Assembly (NCBI GenBank): GCA_964460795.1
Contig: CAYWRU010000018.1
Span: forward strand, 1 to 50,643
DNA length: 50,643 nt
Direction of reading: 5' to 3'
Source: CAZOOM01 sp964460795
GTDB taxonomy: Bacteria; Omnitrophota; Omnitrophia; Omnitrophales; Aquincolibacteriaceae
How positions within the stretch are numbered: position 1 is the stretch's first letter; every line of letters begins with the position of its first letter. A program made the translations under genes and the position numbers. The notes under the pieces were generated by a model. That model was given only the letters and a program-made list of their open reading frames with translations. It made no database searches and had not been told where the DNA came from. Below are positions 20,305 through 29,082 of this stretch, one piece after another.

Positions 20305-20850
20305 TTAAAAGTGGTCCGCATCTTTAAACAGAGGATATTTTTGATCTTTATTCGACAGTTGATACGGAACATCGAGCTTGGGCCACTCAATGCCAATGGC
20401 TGGGTCGGACCAAAGCACGCCGCGCTCATAAGACGGAGCATAAAATTCCGAGGCTTTATAAAGAACCTCGGTTCCGTCTTGAAGCGCTAAAATTCCATGT
20501 GCAAAACCAGCCGGTACATAAAGCATTTGTTTATTTTTAGCATTGAGCTTTACTGATAAATGCTTTCCAAAGGTGGGGGATTTTTTCCGAAGATCAATGA
20601 CCGCATCAAAAACCTCCCCGCGAATCACCCGCACCAGCTTTGCCTGAGCTTTGGGAGCAATCTGATAATGCATACCGCGGAGAACCCCTCGCGAGGAACA
20701 GCTGTGATTATCCTGAACAATCGGAACGTGAATGCCGTGTTTGGCAAATAGATCCTGGTGATAACTCTCATAAAAAAATCCCCGGGGGTCTTCATGAATT
20801 TCGGGATCAATCAGAACCACATCAGGAATTTCTAAGTGGATGAACTTCAT
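20305..20850 (-). CDS. rfbC: dTDP-4-dehydrorhamnose 3,5-epimerase
   Basis: 181 residues, the usual length of RmlC. It opens with the family pattern VVLIDPEIHEDPRGFFYESYH and continues with QDNHSCSSRGVLRGMHYQ (catalytic His in RGMHYQ), GEVFDAVIDLRKKSPTFG, LYVPAGFAHGILAL and SDPAIGIEWP. The enzyme makes dTDP-4-keto-L-rhamnose in the RmlABCD pathway for L-rhamnose in surface polysaccharide. The other three genes are not in this window. GAGG lies about 6 nt before the ATG. It is divergent from the unknown gene at 20919, with only 68 nt between the starts. Confidence 0.95.
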   Translation of the reverse strand: MKFIHLEIPDVVLIDPEIHEDPRGFFYESYHQDLFAKHGIHVPIVQDNHSCSSRGVLRGMHYQIAPKAQAKLVRVIRGEVFDAVIDLRKKSPTFGKHLSVKLNAKNKQMLYVPAGFAHGILALQDGTEVLYKASEFYAPSYERGVLWSDPAIGIEWPKLDVPYQLSNKDQKYPLFKDADHF

Positions 20851-20904
20851 TTTTACCTCACTCCCTCGCTTTGCTTTTTATTTTAGCAGGAAGAGTTCTT
20901 TCTG

Positions 20905-20910
20905 TATAAT
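20905..20910 (+). promoter_or_regulatory. Consensus -10 box placed for a leaderless mRNA
   Basis: TATAAT matches the consensus exactly and ends 8 nt before the ATG at 20919. No Shine-Dalgarno sequence lies between. I see no convincing -35 at 16-18 bp spacing. Confidence 0.5.
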
Positions 20911-20918
20911 GTTCTGTT

Positions 20919-21308
20919 ATGGACGATCCTATACGCCTTCTTCAATTTATCATTTGCAAGGAGTTCAAGAGCGATGAAAAGGATTTTTACATTGCAGAAG
21001 GCATCCACAGCAACCTTTACCTTCCGGAATTCCCCTCTCATCTAGAGAGTCATTATGTCGTCACCTGTTGGCGAAAAGACAAACGATTTCACAAGGAAGT
21101 CATCGAATATACGACCGATGACGGAAAAAGCATCAAAACAGCTCCTATGGATATCGAGCCCATCACCAACTCCGTACTCTTCCGCTGGCACAAACATGCA
21201 TTTCCTCCGGATCTGATCATTGAGAAAGCCTGCATGCTTACGATCCGGATTATTTTAGATTGGGAAGTGAAGTTTGAAAGCGCCATTATGATCGAGGCTC
21301 TTTCCTAA
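20919..21308 (+). CDS. Unrecognised small protein
   Basis: 129 residues with no signal peptide or membrane segment. I do not recognise a family. The pattern is alternating beta strand (LYLPEFPSHLESHYVVTCW, EVIEYTTDDGKSI, LIIEKACMLTIRIILDWEVKF) and suggests a small beta-sandwich. An ordinary codon pattern, its own -10 box and a clean fit between rmlC and the response regulator support it as a real gene. It has no ribosome site and is probably leaderless. It converges on the response regulator with a 9-nt gap. Confidence 0.65.
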   Translation: MDDPIRLLQFIICKEFKSDEKDFYIAEGIHSNLYLPEFPSHLESHYVVTCWRKDKRFHKEVIEYTTDDGKSIKTAPMDIEPITNSVLFRWHKHAFPPDLIIEKACMLTIRIILDWEVKFESAIMIEALS

Positions 21309-21317
21309 TCAACGCGA

Positions 21318-21683
21318 TCAAGGATTTAAGGCGAGGACGCGGTCGATTTCTTCTTTGAGCAGGAAAAGATCAAACGGTTTCTGCATAAATCCATCACGCC
21401 CTAGGCGATCCACTTCATCCAGCATGGTTTGATTCACATAGCCGGTATTCACAATAACCCGCGTTTGCGGAGAATATTTCTTGGCTTGCTCAAGGACCGT
21501 CACACCCGGCATGTCCGGAAGTTTTAAATCAAGAACCAAGACATCGGGCTGATTTTTTTTTAGTACGGCAATGCCTTGCTTGGCATTGTCTGCGGTTAAA
21601 ACGCGGTACCCCTCCTCTTCAAAATAGGCACGTGCCGTCTCGACAATTTCTTCTTCGTCATCCACGAAAAGGAGGGTCTTCAT
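21318..21683 (-). CDS. Single-domain response regulator (receiver only)
   Basis: 121 residues, just the CheY-like receiver fold. The acidic pair D8/D9, phospho-acceptor D52 (LVLDLKLPDMPG), a switch Thr in VNTGY and the Lys in MQKPF are all present. There is no output domain, so it should signal by protein contact or act as a phosphorelay intermediate. Its ATG overlaps the stop of the kinase upstream (ATGA), which makes that kinase its likely partner. Confidence 0.92.
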   Translation of the reverse strand: MKTLLFVDDEEEIVETARAYFEEEGYRVLTADNAKQGIAVLKKNQPDVLVLDLKLPDMPGVTVLEQAKKYSPQTRVIVNTGYVNQTMLDEVDRLGRDGFMQKPFDLFLLKEEIDRVLALNP

Positions 21684-23356
21684 ACGGCCGTAGCGTTCAA
21701 AATAGGTTTTCGAGATGAAGTCTCTGCATGCGCGGGAAGGGTCATAATAAAAGTAGTGCCAGTTCCGGGTGAGCTTTTAACCGCAATCGATCCTCCGTGA
21801 AGCTCAATGATGTATTTGCACATATAAAGACCGAGTCCGGACCCTTTGCCCGGAGGTTTGGTTGTATAACCATAGTTGAATATTTTCCGTTGAACCTCTT
21901 CACTCATGCCGCTGCCGTTATCGGCAAAGTGCAGTAAAACCACCTCGTCATCTTCAGAATGAACCTGCGCCGAAACTCGAATCCTTCGGTTACGCTTCCC
22001 TGCCATGGCGTGGTAGGCGTTGATAAAGAGATTTAGAAAAACTTCCTGAAGACGTTCCAGATCTCCGCGAATCAGCGGAAGATGACTCGGAATATCAAAC
22101 TCTACTTGAGTGCCTGTAAGATTATCCAAATAAGTCTGAAACTGCACCAGCGGCAACGTTTCTTCTAATACCAATTTAAGAGAGAGAGGCTCGAATTTTC
22201 CTTTTTCGGATTTCTTTAAAAGCCCGGTGAGGGTGTTGACCACGGCCTTGATGCGCGTAATATTTTGCTCCATTTTATGGAAGATATCGAACACATCACG
22301 GACCTTGAGCTCCGGATCTTTTCTATTTTTTAAAATAACTCGCGATAGATTCATGGATAAAATCGTCAGTGGATTATTTACTTCGTGACCCACGGACGCT
22401 GCCAATCGTCCCAAGGTTGCCATTTTTTGCTCATGAATCAGCTGTGCCTGCGCATCTTGAAGCCGCTTATTGGCAAATTCGGTTTCCTTAAGTGCTTTCA
22501 TCAATTTACCCTTGGAATACTCAAGCTGTTCATTGACGATTTTAAGTTCGTTTTTCTTATGCAGCATTTCATCATAAAGCCGCGCCCCCTCTATGGAGGT
22601 TGCAGACTCCTGAGTCAGATCAAAGAGAAAATTGAGTTCCTCATTCGTGTAAGATTTCCCGTTTTTTTTCGGCCCCAGAACGAGGAGTGTCTTGATTTCA
22701 TTTGATAGAAAACTTGGAATGACACATTCCGCACCAAAATCATCAAAAAAAGCTAGCATCGAGGGGAATTGATTTTGTTTGGTTTGAAAAAAACGGCCCC
22801 AAAGGATTTTTTTTCCTGCCATTACGTCACAGACAAAAGATCGGGTGAGCGGCTTTTGATTTTCTTTAAAGAATTCAAAAAGAGGGTGAAGTTCATCCAG
22901 ATGATAATCTAAAAATTTCTTCTCATATCCGCGCTGAGGGCCCAGCCAAAATCCGGACTCTTCACTTCGCCGCAGAAAGAGCGTTGTGTTTTTAGCGCCC
23001 CACTTGGCAGTCATAAAATGAGTAACAATTCCCAGAAGGCGCCGCAAACTATTAATCCGTACCATGCCGCGGACGGCGGTTCTGAAAAAAACATGCCGGT
23101 CCGAATTTTGCAAGGTAAAGAGATTTTGACTCAGATGGGCGGCGCGTGTATAAATCCGGTCTAAAAACAGAATGAAGCCTGCCGCCGAAACAGCAATGAC
23201 GAGGGCCCAAGACTGACCTGATCTCAAACCCAGCGCCCGCATGCATAAATAGAGCCCTAAAGTCCCCGCACCCATGATGCCCAGGACCATGGCAGCCGCG
23301 GCCCAGCGGCGTATCTGCGGCAGACCCTTAAAGGACAACTTTTTTCCAGACATCAT
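21680..23356 (-). CDS. Membrane sensor histidine kinase with GAF-like input
   Basis: 558 residues from the ATG at 23356; a TTG one codon upstream and a second ATG one codon downstream are alternatives. Two membrane helices lie at about residues 17-62. A GAF-like region follows (about 85-255), then a coiled-coil linker and a HisKA domain with phospho-acceptor H324 in SVGHEVNNPL. The HATPase domain shows the N box NLFINAYHAM, DNGSGMS and the G2 box GKGSGLGLYMCKYI. It autophosphorylates on His, probably for the receiver encoded next. It begins 5 nt after the hybrid kinase stop, so the whole set is one operon. Confidence 0.9.
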   Translation of the reverse strand: MMSGKKLSFKGLPQIRRWAAAAMVLGIMGAGTLGLYLCMRALGLRSGQSWALVIAVSAAGFILFLDRIYTRAAHLSQNLFTLQNSDRHVFFRTAVRGMVRINSLRRLLGIVTHFMTAKWGAKNTTLFLRRSEESGFWLGPQRGYEKKFLDYHLDELHPLFEFFKENQKPLTRSFVCDVMAGKKILWGRFFQTKQNQFPSMLAFFDDFGAECVIPSFLSNEIKTLLVLGPKKNGKSYTNEELNFLFDLTQESATSIEGARLYDEMLHKKNELKIVNEQLEYSKGKLMKALKETEFANKRLQDAQAQLIHEQKMATLGRLAASVGHEVNNPLTILSMNLSRVILKNRKDPELKVRDVFDIFHKMEQNITRIKAVVNTLTGLLKKSEKGKFEPLSLKLVLEETLPLVQFQTYLDNLTGTQVEFDIPSHLPLIRGDLERLQEVFLNLFINAYHAMAGKRNRRIRVSAQVHSEDDEVVLLHFADNGSGMSEEVQRKIFNYGYTTKPPGKGSGLGLYMCKYIIELHGGSIAVKSSPGTGTTFIMTLPAHAETSSRKPILNATAV

Positions 23357-23361
23357 CAAAC

Positions 23362-26300
23362 CTATTTCTTTTTAAAGTAGAGGAGAAACGTGGTCCCCTC
23401 ATTTTCCTTCGACTGAACCTCTACCTGAACCTTGTGCTTCTGTAAAATACTCTGCGTTACAGCAAGACCCAGCCCTGTTCCTGAGCCCACTTCTTTGGTC
23501 GTAAAAAAAGGGTCAAAGATTCTTCCCAGATGTTCTTTTTTAATTCCCGTTCCATTATCATCGACTGCGGCCAAAATCAAAGCCTTCTGATCCTCCAAAC
23601 GGATCCGTATTCTCCCAGGACGGCCTGCAGATTTCACAGCGTCACGGGCATTTACAATCAGATTCGTGAAAACCTGCTCCAGTTCATTTGCCACAGCTTC
23701 TACAGGAAATTCACCTGAAATATCGAGCCCAATATCGATATTGTCCTGCGCAAGCTGATAATGAAGCATGGCATGAGCATTCCGGATCACTTGCCCCAAA
23801 TCAACCGTCTTCATCCCCGCTTCGGCTTGAGGCTGCCGGGCATACTTTAATAATTTTTGAACAATCGACTGACAACGCTTGGCACCTTCTTCGATTAAAC
23901 TCAAGCTTTCAAGGTCATCCCCCGTCGCCGTCATCTTTAGAATTTGTGCATTGGTCAAAACAGCCGTTAGAGGGTTATTAATCTCATGCGCCACTCCTCC
24001 GGCTAATGTTCCAATCGTAGCTAATTTTTCGGCCTGAATGAGCTGCCCTTGAGTCTTGGTAAGTTCCTGGGTCCGTTCATCCACCATACGCTCCAATTGA
24101 TCGTTCCAACGTTTTAAATCTTGGTTCATCTTTCGAATTTTGAGCAACACCCTCACCCTCGCAAGCAGCTCTTCTTTATTGAAAGGTTTTGAGATGTAAT
24201 CATTAGCCCCCAAATTAAGTCCATAAATTTTATCGCCCATATCCGTCTTGGCTGTCAGCATAATCACGGGCAGCTGGTCTTCGGAATGAGAGGCGCGGAC
24301 TTCGCGACAGAACTCATATCCGGACATGCGCGGCATCATGAGATCCAGGATAATCAAATCAGGCTTGCATAAAGGAATTTTTTCCAAAGCCTCAAATCCA
24401 TCCGAAGCTTCCACAACTACGTACTGACTCATTTCGAGCTGGATCTTCACAACTTCCCGGTTGATGACATTGTCATCCACAATGAGAATTTTTTCCCCAT
24501 GTCCCTCCAAGCTCTTGGGCGCTTCGGATCCCTTGGGTGTTTGATAATCAATATCTTTTCCATACTGCGCCAAGGATGTCTCAAATGACGGATTGCGGCT
24601 TTCAACGATCCTTTCTTCGGCCGATTCCTGAGTTTGCATCTGTAAATGTTCCGGCGTCTTCGGGACACGAAATGAAAAGCAACTTCCCCGGCCGATTTCA
24701 CTCTCAAGCTCAAGTTCTCCTCCGTGAAGCTGCACAAGCTCTCGTGCAATCGATAGTCCCAATCCAGTCCCTTCAAAAGAACGCGTCATGCTGCTGTCCA
24801 CTTGCCGGAACCGCTCAAAGATAATTTTCTGATCCTCGGGAGCAATTCCGATTCCCGTGTCCTGGACGGAAATAAAAAGAGTGCTCGGTTCATCTTCAAC
24901 TTTGATGGTCACTTTTCCCTTGAGTGTAAACTTAATGGCATTTCCGACAAGATTCATCAAAATACGCTGAATTTTTTCCGGATCTCCCCAGCAATCCGGG
25001 AGCCCCGCCGAATGGATGGATTCGAGTTTTATTTTTTTCTTTCTCGCCGCATCTTCTAGCATCGCCGTCACGGCATCGACCACATTGAGGACATTAAATT
25101 TTTTGCCATGTAACTTCATCTGACCGGATTCTCTGCGGGAAAGTTCCAGCAAATTATTAATCAACTCTTTAAGCCCCAGCCCGCTATCCGTGATCATTTG
25201 AAGATGCCGCCGCTGGTCGGCATTCAAAGGTCCGTCCGCGCCCTCTAAAAGAGACTCCACAAGCCCCAGGATTCCATTCAACGGAGTGCGGAGCTCGTGT
25301 GAGGTATTAGCCAAAAATTCACTTTTTAACCGGTCTAATTCTTTAAGCCGGATATTCTGGTGTTGGACCTGCTCATAAAGCCGGGATACGTTCTCGAACT
25401 GCTGTGAGTTGGAAAGCGCAATCGTGACGGGAAATTTAAGCTGAGTTAAAAAGTTGATATCGGAAGGAGAATAATTTTTTAGGTTTTCTTTTGTCCCCAG
25501 ATGAATGATCCCAAGGATTTTCCCTCCTGCCACCAAAGGCACAATAACGACTGCTTGCGTTTGCGTAACATAATTTAAGTAATCATTTTTAAAAACTTTG
25601 ACATCAGGATTGGATTCTGCCAAGGCTGCAATCGTCACTTTATCTTCGATGGCAATCCATTTTAGAAATGGGTGGTCTAAAGGAATGGATTTGACTCCAC
25701 GCACGCCCTTGACAATGGCAGGAACAAGCTCTTTTTGAGCCTCATCTATCAAATAGATTGAAACATACCGAACGAATAAATTACTCCTTAAAGTCCTTGT
25801 TAAGCGCCGTAGTAAGGTCGGCATATTTTTCAGATGGACCAGCTCTTCTGAAAATTTGGTGTAGCCGCGCTGCAAATTGCGTCCTTGCCGGCGAAAGAGC
25901 TGATCGAGTTGCGGTTGAATGGCCCGATAATAAGCATAAAAAGTCAGCAGCACGGCCACAAAGCAAAGGGTAATTTCCAACTGACTCAGCTTAGCGATCC
26001 AAGGATAGGAACGATGGATGACATAAGCGAATGGAAGCATGGCAATGACCGTGGTCATGAACCACATAAAGGTTTTATGAATCACGGTCTGAATATCCAT
26101 CACTTTGTATTTGATGATGGAATAAGCCACGAGCAGAATCCAGCCAAAAACAGAGATGTATCCAAAAGGATAAAGCGGGATCTCAAATAATTTGGAAATG
26201 TAGTCTTCAGATCCCGTTAGGGCAATTAAAAATCCGACTGCAATAATTTGAATCTGCTTTTTGTGAATGCCGGGTGGTTCTTTTTGGTAAGCATTTATAA

Positions 26301-26787
26301 AATTAAAAAATGCCATGAGAAAGTAACTAAAGAAAAAGACAAGAAAGAGAATGTTGAGCGGTCCGTAATGAGGATAAAATCCCCAGTAATAATGGTAAAC
26401 GCCCCGAAAACTAAGATTTGAAAAAAGTCCGGTGATATAAAAAACCGCTGAACCAAAAAATCCTAACCGGATGGCGCGTTTTTGCTGGGTCGCTAAATTC
26501 AGCCAAACCGCTGAAAAAAAGTAGACGCAGGTCGCGACATGTGACACACCGAGAAAGGTGATGGTTCGGTAGAAACGAAGAGCCAGAGCCTCATCCTTAA
26601 TTGAAGTGACAAGACAAATTCCGTAAAGCCAGAGATTGACGCAAAGGCTGATCAGAAAAAAAGAGCGGTTCGTGAGAGCTTTTGGATTTTGGAGGTAAAC
26701 AAAAAAACCGACACAAAAAATAACGGTGCTGACAAGAGCAACCGGAAGGGCGTAGCCATTCCAAATTAAAGATTCATGGATCGCCAT
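23362..26787 (-). CDS. Hybrid histidine kinase: 7TM-GAF-HisKA-HATPase-REC-HisKA-HATPase
   Basis: 1141 residues. Seven to eight hydrophobic helices span about residues 10-280, resembling the 7TM sensor region common in histidine kinases. A GAF-like domain lies at about 320-460. The first transmitter has H497 (ANTSHELRTPLNG) with ATPase motifs NLVGNAIKF and GTGLGLSIA. A receiver follows with D815 (ILDLMMPRMSG). A second full transmitter has H934 (GGVAHEINNPLT) and the ATPase box GTGLGLAVTQ. Two transmitters around one receiver make an internal relay possible. It begins 5 nt after the acyl-ACP-reductase-like gene, with no ribosome site, so translation is probably coupled. Confidence 0.9.
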   Translation of the reverse strand: MAIHESLIWNGYALPVALVSTVIFCVGFFVYLQNPKALTNRSFFLISLCVNLWLYGICLVTSIKDEALALRFYRTITFLGVSHVATCVYFFSAVWLNLATQQKRAIRLGFFGSAVFYITGLFSNLSFRGVYHYYWGFYPHYGPLNILFLVFFFSYFLMAFFNFINAYQKEPPGIHKKQIQIIAVGFLIALTGSEDYISKLFEIPLYPFGYISVFGWILLVAYSIIKYKVMDIQTVIHKTFMWFMTTVIAMLPFAYVIHRSYPWIAKLSQLEITLCFVAVLLTFYAYYRAIQPQLDQLFRRQGRNLQRGYTKFSEELVHLKNMPTLLRRLTRTLRSNLFVRYVSIYLIDEAQKELVPAIVKGVRGVKSIPLDHPFLKWIAIEDKVTIAALAESNPDVKVFKNDYLNYVTQTQAVVIVPLVAGGKILGIIHLGTKENLKNYSPSDINFLTQLKFPVTIALSNSQQFENVSRLYEQVQHQNIRLKELDRLKSEFLANTSHELRTPLNGILGLVESLLEGADGPLNADQRRHLQMITDSGLGLKELINNLLELSRRESGQMKLHGKKFNVLNVVDAVTAMLEDAARKKKIKLESIHSAGLPDCWGDPEKIQRILMNLVGNAIKFTLKGKVTIKVEDEPSTLFISVQDTGIGIAPEDQKIIFERFRQVDSSMTRSFEGTGLGLSIARELVQLHGGELELESEIGRGSCFSFRVPKTPEHLQMQTQESAEERIVESRNPSFETSLAQYGKDIDYQTPKGSEAPKSLEGHGEKILIVDDNVINREVVKIQLEMSQYVVVEASDGFEALEKIPLCKPDLIILDLMMPRMSGYEFCREVRASHSEDQLPVIMLTAKTDMGDKIYGLNLGANDYISKPFNKEELLARVRVLLKIRKMNQDLKRWNDQLERMVDERTQELTKTQGQLIQAEKLATIGTLAGGVAHEINNPLTAVLTNAQILKMTATGDDLESLSLIEEGAKRCQSIVQKLLKYARQPQAEAGMKTVDLGQVIRNAHAMLHYQLAQDNIDIGLDISGEFPVEAVANELEQVFTNLIVNARDAVKSAGRPGRIRIRLEDQKALILAAVDDNGTGIKKEHLGRIFDPFFTTKEVGSGTGLGLAVTQSILQKHKVQVEVQSKENEGTTFLLYFKKK

Positions 26788-26792
26788 CGTTT

Positions 26793-28361
26793 TTAACGCA
26801 AAGATTGGACATTCATTCTTATTTCATCAATATCTTTTTCGTTCAACAGGGTGTGACCCCAAAAAAGCGGAGCGACTTCAAATCCATGCCGCGCGCCCCA
26901 CTCGCTCAGCTGCTGAACTTTCTCCGGAGTGATATTCCCTTTCCCTGAAGAATAATTTTCATACCGTTCCTCAAGATCAAGGATGACTGCTTCGGCAAAA
27001 CATCCATATAAAACACGGGTACTAGGCATGCCAATATCAAATCCAAGATTAAACTCCGAAGGAACCGATGTGATTCCTCCTGAGAACACTAAAATATCTT
27101 TACGTACTTTTTCCCCATAAGAAATATTTTTCGGGTAGCCAACATCACACACGATGGCGCCTGATTTGAAGAGTTGAGTATCCACAATGGCATTCGCAGC
27201 GCTTGCTGCAGCAATCACAATATCTGCATCTTTAATGGCCTTATTATTATCCGTACTGGTCGCAATCTGAGCACTGCCGGCATAACTGAGCAATCGTTCG
27301 GTTTCCATCAGACTGCGTTCGTTTCTTCCGGTAATGGTAACCTTGGCTACTTGCGACGCTAAAATCCTGGCGCATCCGCTTCCAATATCCCCACCGCCGC
27401 CAATAATCGCCACCGATGCATCCGTCAGATTGAGATCTAATAATTTTGCAGCTTTATGAATTCCTTGGATCACCATGGCCACAGTAAAAGTGTTGCCCGT
27501 GGTTACAGGAACATGCACCATACTTGCTAAGGATTTCCCAAAACGTTCTCCGGCAATCGAGGTAAATCCTCCCAAGGTCACAATGCCCGCACCCAACTCC
27601 TCGGCCACTTTGCAAGCTTGATAAACTTTTCCCATAACCCGGTCCGCATCAATGGCCAGCATCGCGGGGATAATAGGACACATGATGAAATATCCATTCA
27701 CAATTTTACCGGTTTTTGATTTAAACCCCTTGATATCGTAGGCTTTGTAGGAAGGGGCCAAATCAAAAATCTTCATAAGAAAATCCTGAGACGGCTCCCT
27801 CATCTCCGGATTCAAAAATTTCAAATATTGCACTAAATGCGGAATATCATACGGATGTCCGATGACGGCAAATCCCCGGACATCACTGATATTTCGATGG
27901 CGGATATTTTTGTAGCGAACCTTGGCAATCTGATCACTTAAGGCATCTAGCATTTTTTCAAAATTCTTTTTGATTTTATCTGCCAGCACTTTCCCAATCA
28001 CATGATCAATGGTGGGAATTCCAATTCGGACGCTGAGATTGACCGTAAGCGCAGTATTCCCTGAAGGGTGATCACGCAGGATCCATTCTCCTTCAAAATG
28101 TTCCAGATCTCCGGCAATAGCCCGGAAGCGAAAAGAGAAGTTTTTAAGATCCAGAGTGTCTTCTTCGGTCCAGCGAAGCGGAATTTTATCCATCTCCACC
28201 TTCCACTCCGTAATGGCAATCGTGCCACGCCGCTCAATCAACTTGCATTCTTTGACACTGGGCATGAACTTGGGATAGTCCTGAAGGCGGGTAAGCAATC
28301 GAAGGATTTTCCACTTTTTACCTGGAATTAACTTTGAAACCTGAATCTGAATCGGATCCAC
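26793..28361 (-). CDS. SRPBCC domain fused to an acyl-ACP reductase (AAR)-like enzyme
   Basis: 522 residues starting at GTG, with GAGGAGG 7 nt upstream. Residues 1-150 look like an SRPBCC/COQ10-type lipid-binding domain. Residues 163-500 match cyanobacterial long-chain acyl-ACP reductase through their whole length: VIGHPYDIPHL, TLGGFTSIAGERFG, TTGNTFTVA, the NADPH-binding VAIIGGGGDIGSG, ITGRNERSL, DVGYPKNI, and LYGCFAEAV with C454 at the place of the catalytic Cys (C294 of the Synechococcus enzyme, from memory). The last 35 residues also align (ITPEKVQQLSEWGARHGFEV). AAR reduces acyl-ACP to a fatty aldehyde. No aldehyde deformylating oxygenase lies nearby. It heads the two-component operon. 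The SRPBCC fusion is not one I know from cyanobacteria. Confidence 0.8.
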   Translation of the reverse strand: MDPIQIQVSKLIPGKKWKILRLLTRLQDYPKFMPSVKECKLIERRGTIAITEWKVEMDKIPLRWTEEDTLDLKNFSFRFRAIAGDLEHFEGEWILRDHPSGNTALTVNLSVRIGIPTIDHVIGKVLADKIKKNFEKMLDALSDQIAKVRYKNIRHRNISDVRGFAVIGHPYDIPHLVQYLKFLNPEMREPSQDFLMKIFDLAPSYKAYDIKGFKSKTGKIVNGYFIMCPIIPAMLAIDADRVMGKVYQACKVAEELGAGIVTLGGFTSIAGERFGKSLASMVHVPVTTGNTFTVAMVIQGIHKAAKLLDLNLTDASVAIIGGGGDIGSGCARILASQVAKVTITGRNERSLMETERLLSYAGSAQIATSTDNNKAIKDADIVIAAASAANAIVDTQLFKSGAIVCDVGYPKNISYGEKVRKDILVFSGGITSVPSEFNLGFDIGMPSTRVLYGCFAEAVILDLEERYENYSSGKGNITPEKVQQLSEWGARHGFEVAPLFWGHTLLNEKDIDEIRMNVQSLR

Positions 28362-28491
28362 AGAACCGCCTCCTCGCTGCCGTATCCTAGGATAGGCATA
28401 CGTATTGCAAAGCCATGATACCGTGTAAATTATCGGCTTTTTGCGGTTTTCTTTGACTGGTATTAAGCGCGGTTGGAACGAGGAAAGAGAA

Positions 28492-29001
28492 TCAAACGTA
28501 TTGGGAAAGGGAGGCGCTCAAGGCTTCGGCCCCAACATTCATATCAACAATCTTCCCCTCTCCATCAATAATCACATAGGTGGGAATACCATCAAGCTCA
28601 TAGAGTTTGGCCAAAGGATGGCCCCAGCCCTGACCTCGAAATGCCACGGGATAAGGTATTTGGTGCTTCTCTACAAAACTCCGAATCTTGCTTTCATTCT
28701 CATCCATGCTGACGGACAGGAACTGAATTCCACGAGGCTGGTATTTTTTATAAACCTGAATCATGGAAGATACGTCTTTACGGCAATAAGGACACCAGGA
28801 GGCCCAAAAATAGAGCACCAAGGTTTTTCCCGCATACTGCTGCAAAGTATGCGTTTGACCGGACAAATCCACCTCGCGAAAATCAGGCGCTTGTTTCGAG
28901 GCGGCCCAGCCATCCACGGGATGAAACCCAAGTACCGTGAAAATGCTGAGCAGCGCTACGCATTTCCTGACGCGCATCTGAATTCGTCCATATGTCTTCA
29001 T
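28492..29001 (-). CDS. TlpA/ResA-like periplasmic thioredoxin
   Basis: 169 residues. A signal peptide covers about 1-34 (ending DGWAA). The thioredoxin fold follows with active site WASWCPYCRKD (C70 and C73), the cis-Pro region DGIPTYVIID and an AhpC/TSA-like start APDFREVDLSG. Members of this family reduce disulfides in exported proteins, for example during cytochrome c maturation; nothing here identifies the client. AGAGGA lies 8 nt before the ATG. The gene stands between the AAR-like gene and a secreted protein gene. Confidence 0.9.
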   Translation of the reverse strand: MKTYGRIQMRVRKCVALLSIFTVLGFHPVDGWAASKQAPDFREVDLSGQTHTLQQYAGKTLVLYFWASWCPYCRKDVSSMIQVYKKYQPRGIQFLSVSMDENESKIRSFVEKHQIPYPVAFRGQGWGHPLAKLYELDGIPTYVIIDGEGKIVDMNVGAEALSASLSQYV

Positions 29002-29031
29002 GATTTTTATCCTCTGAGCTTCTTTAATTAC

Positions 29032-29066
29032 AAAAAAAATGCCGGATACCCTTTCGGATATCCGGC
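29032..29066 (-). terminator. Rho-independent terminator after the secreted beta-sandwich gene
   Basis: On the minus strand a GCCGGATATCC stem, GAAA loop and GGGTATCCGGC return stem are followed at once by a run of eight T. It starts about 17 nt after the stop of the gene at 29083-29697 and should separate it from the TlpA-like gene. Confidence 0.85.
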
Positions 29067-29082
29067 ATCATGATTTAAAACC

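Noticed and set aside
28441..29073. 210-codon open frame on the plus strand
   Set aside because: It lies opposite the TlpA-like gene, whose CxxC site, signal peptide and ribosome site are clear, and its translation looks like no protein family.
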